A stretch of DNA of 16,891 bases from Saprospiraceae bacterium. GTDB lineage: Bacteria; Bacteroidota; Bacteroidia; Chitinophagales; Saprospiraceae. Every line of letters starts with the position of its first letter. Position 1 is the first letter of the stretch. Under the pieces are notes generated by a model, which did no database searches, had not been told where the DNA came from, and saw nothing but the letters and a program-made list of their open reading frames with translations. The translations under genes and the position numbers were made by a program. Shown in pieces: positions 16,841 to 16,891 of this stretch. The stretch is taken from assembly GCA_004297645.1 (NCBI GenBank), contig SCUG01000478.1:1-16891 (forward strand), in the 5' to 3' direction.

Positions 16841-16891
16841 AATTGGGCCAAATTGTTGAATGCCTGCCTGTGTGCAGACAGGGCTGAATAG
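16841..16891. other. upstream region of hldD, cut by the window edge
   Basis: 51 bases. It shows an imperfect palindrome around CCTGTGTGCAGACAGG (16866-16881; 5-bp arms CCTGT and ACAGG) that could be an operator or a small repeat. No TAnnTTTG motif is seen before the hldD ATG on the minus strand. Confidence 0.3.

Overview
The window looks like chromosomal DNA of a Bacteroidota bacterium, most likely a GC-moderate lineage near the Saprospiraceae or Chitinophagales. This is inferred from protein style: a DUF5723-type outer-membrane protein, a Bacteroidota-type HldD, a RprX/RprY-like two-component pair, and TAnnTTTG-type -7 promoter motifs without clear Shine-Dalgarno sequences. No 16S rRNA, tRNA, phage, transposase or CRISPR array is visible. 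All twelve protein genes appear intact; only the last has an odd internal insertion.

Layout. At 105-2542 a CPBP-family membrane protease and a sodium:solute symporter overlap by four bases (ATGA). The pair is bracketed by two copies, in opposite orientation, of the same 19-bp hairpin sequence. At 2735-6316 lie a RhlE-like DEAD-box RNA helicase and uvrB, on the plus strand. At 6343-9251 a minus-strand pair encodes an exported lipoprotein followed by a DUF5723-like beta-barrel protein, probably one operon. At 9464-10879 (minus) is a beta-CASP metallo-beta-lactamase-fold ribonuclease-like protein. At 11111-12172 is an APH-fold sugar kinase resembling N-acetylhexosamine 1-kinase, with no ATG start available. 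At 12349-14728 are a membrane histidine kinase and an OmpR-type response regulator, separated by an unusual 130-bp gap with inverted and tandem repeats; a strong intrinsic terminator follows. At 14937-15794 is a class IV PLP aminotransferase. At 15836-16840 (minus) is ADP-heptose epimerase hldD.

Most of this is ordinary housekeeping: RNA remodelling, excision repair, RNA decay, LPS core sugar synthesis and envelope sensing. The most interesting signal is inside hldD. A tandem heptanucleotide repeat sits in frame within the coding region, adds about a dozen residues not expected in the family, and by its 7-bp unit could switch the gene by slippage. Other points are the inverted hairpin pair around the protease-symporter module, the CxCxxC cluster in the extracytoplasmic part of the histidine kinase, and a possibly leaderless uvrB. 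I found no clear evidence of a new multi-gene defence or mobile system. No gene-free stretch exceeds 300 bases; the longest is 10880-11110.
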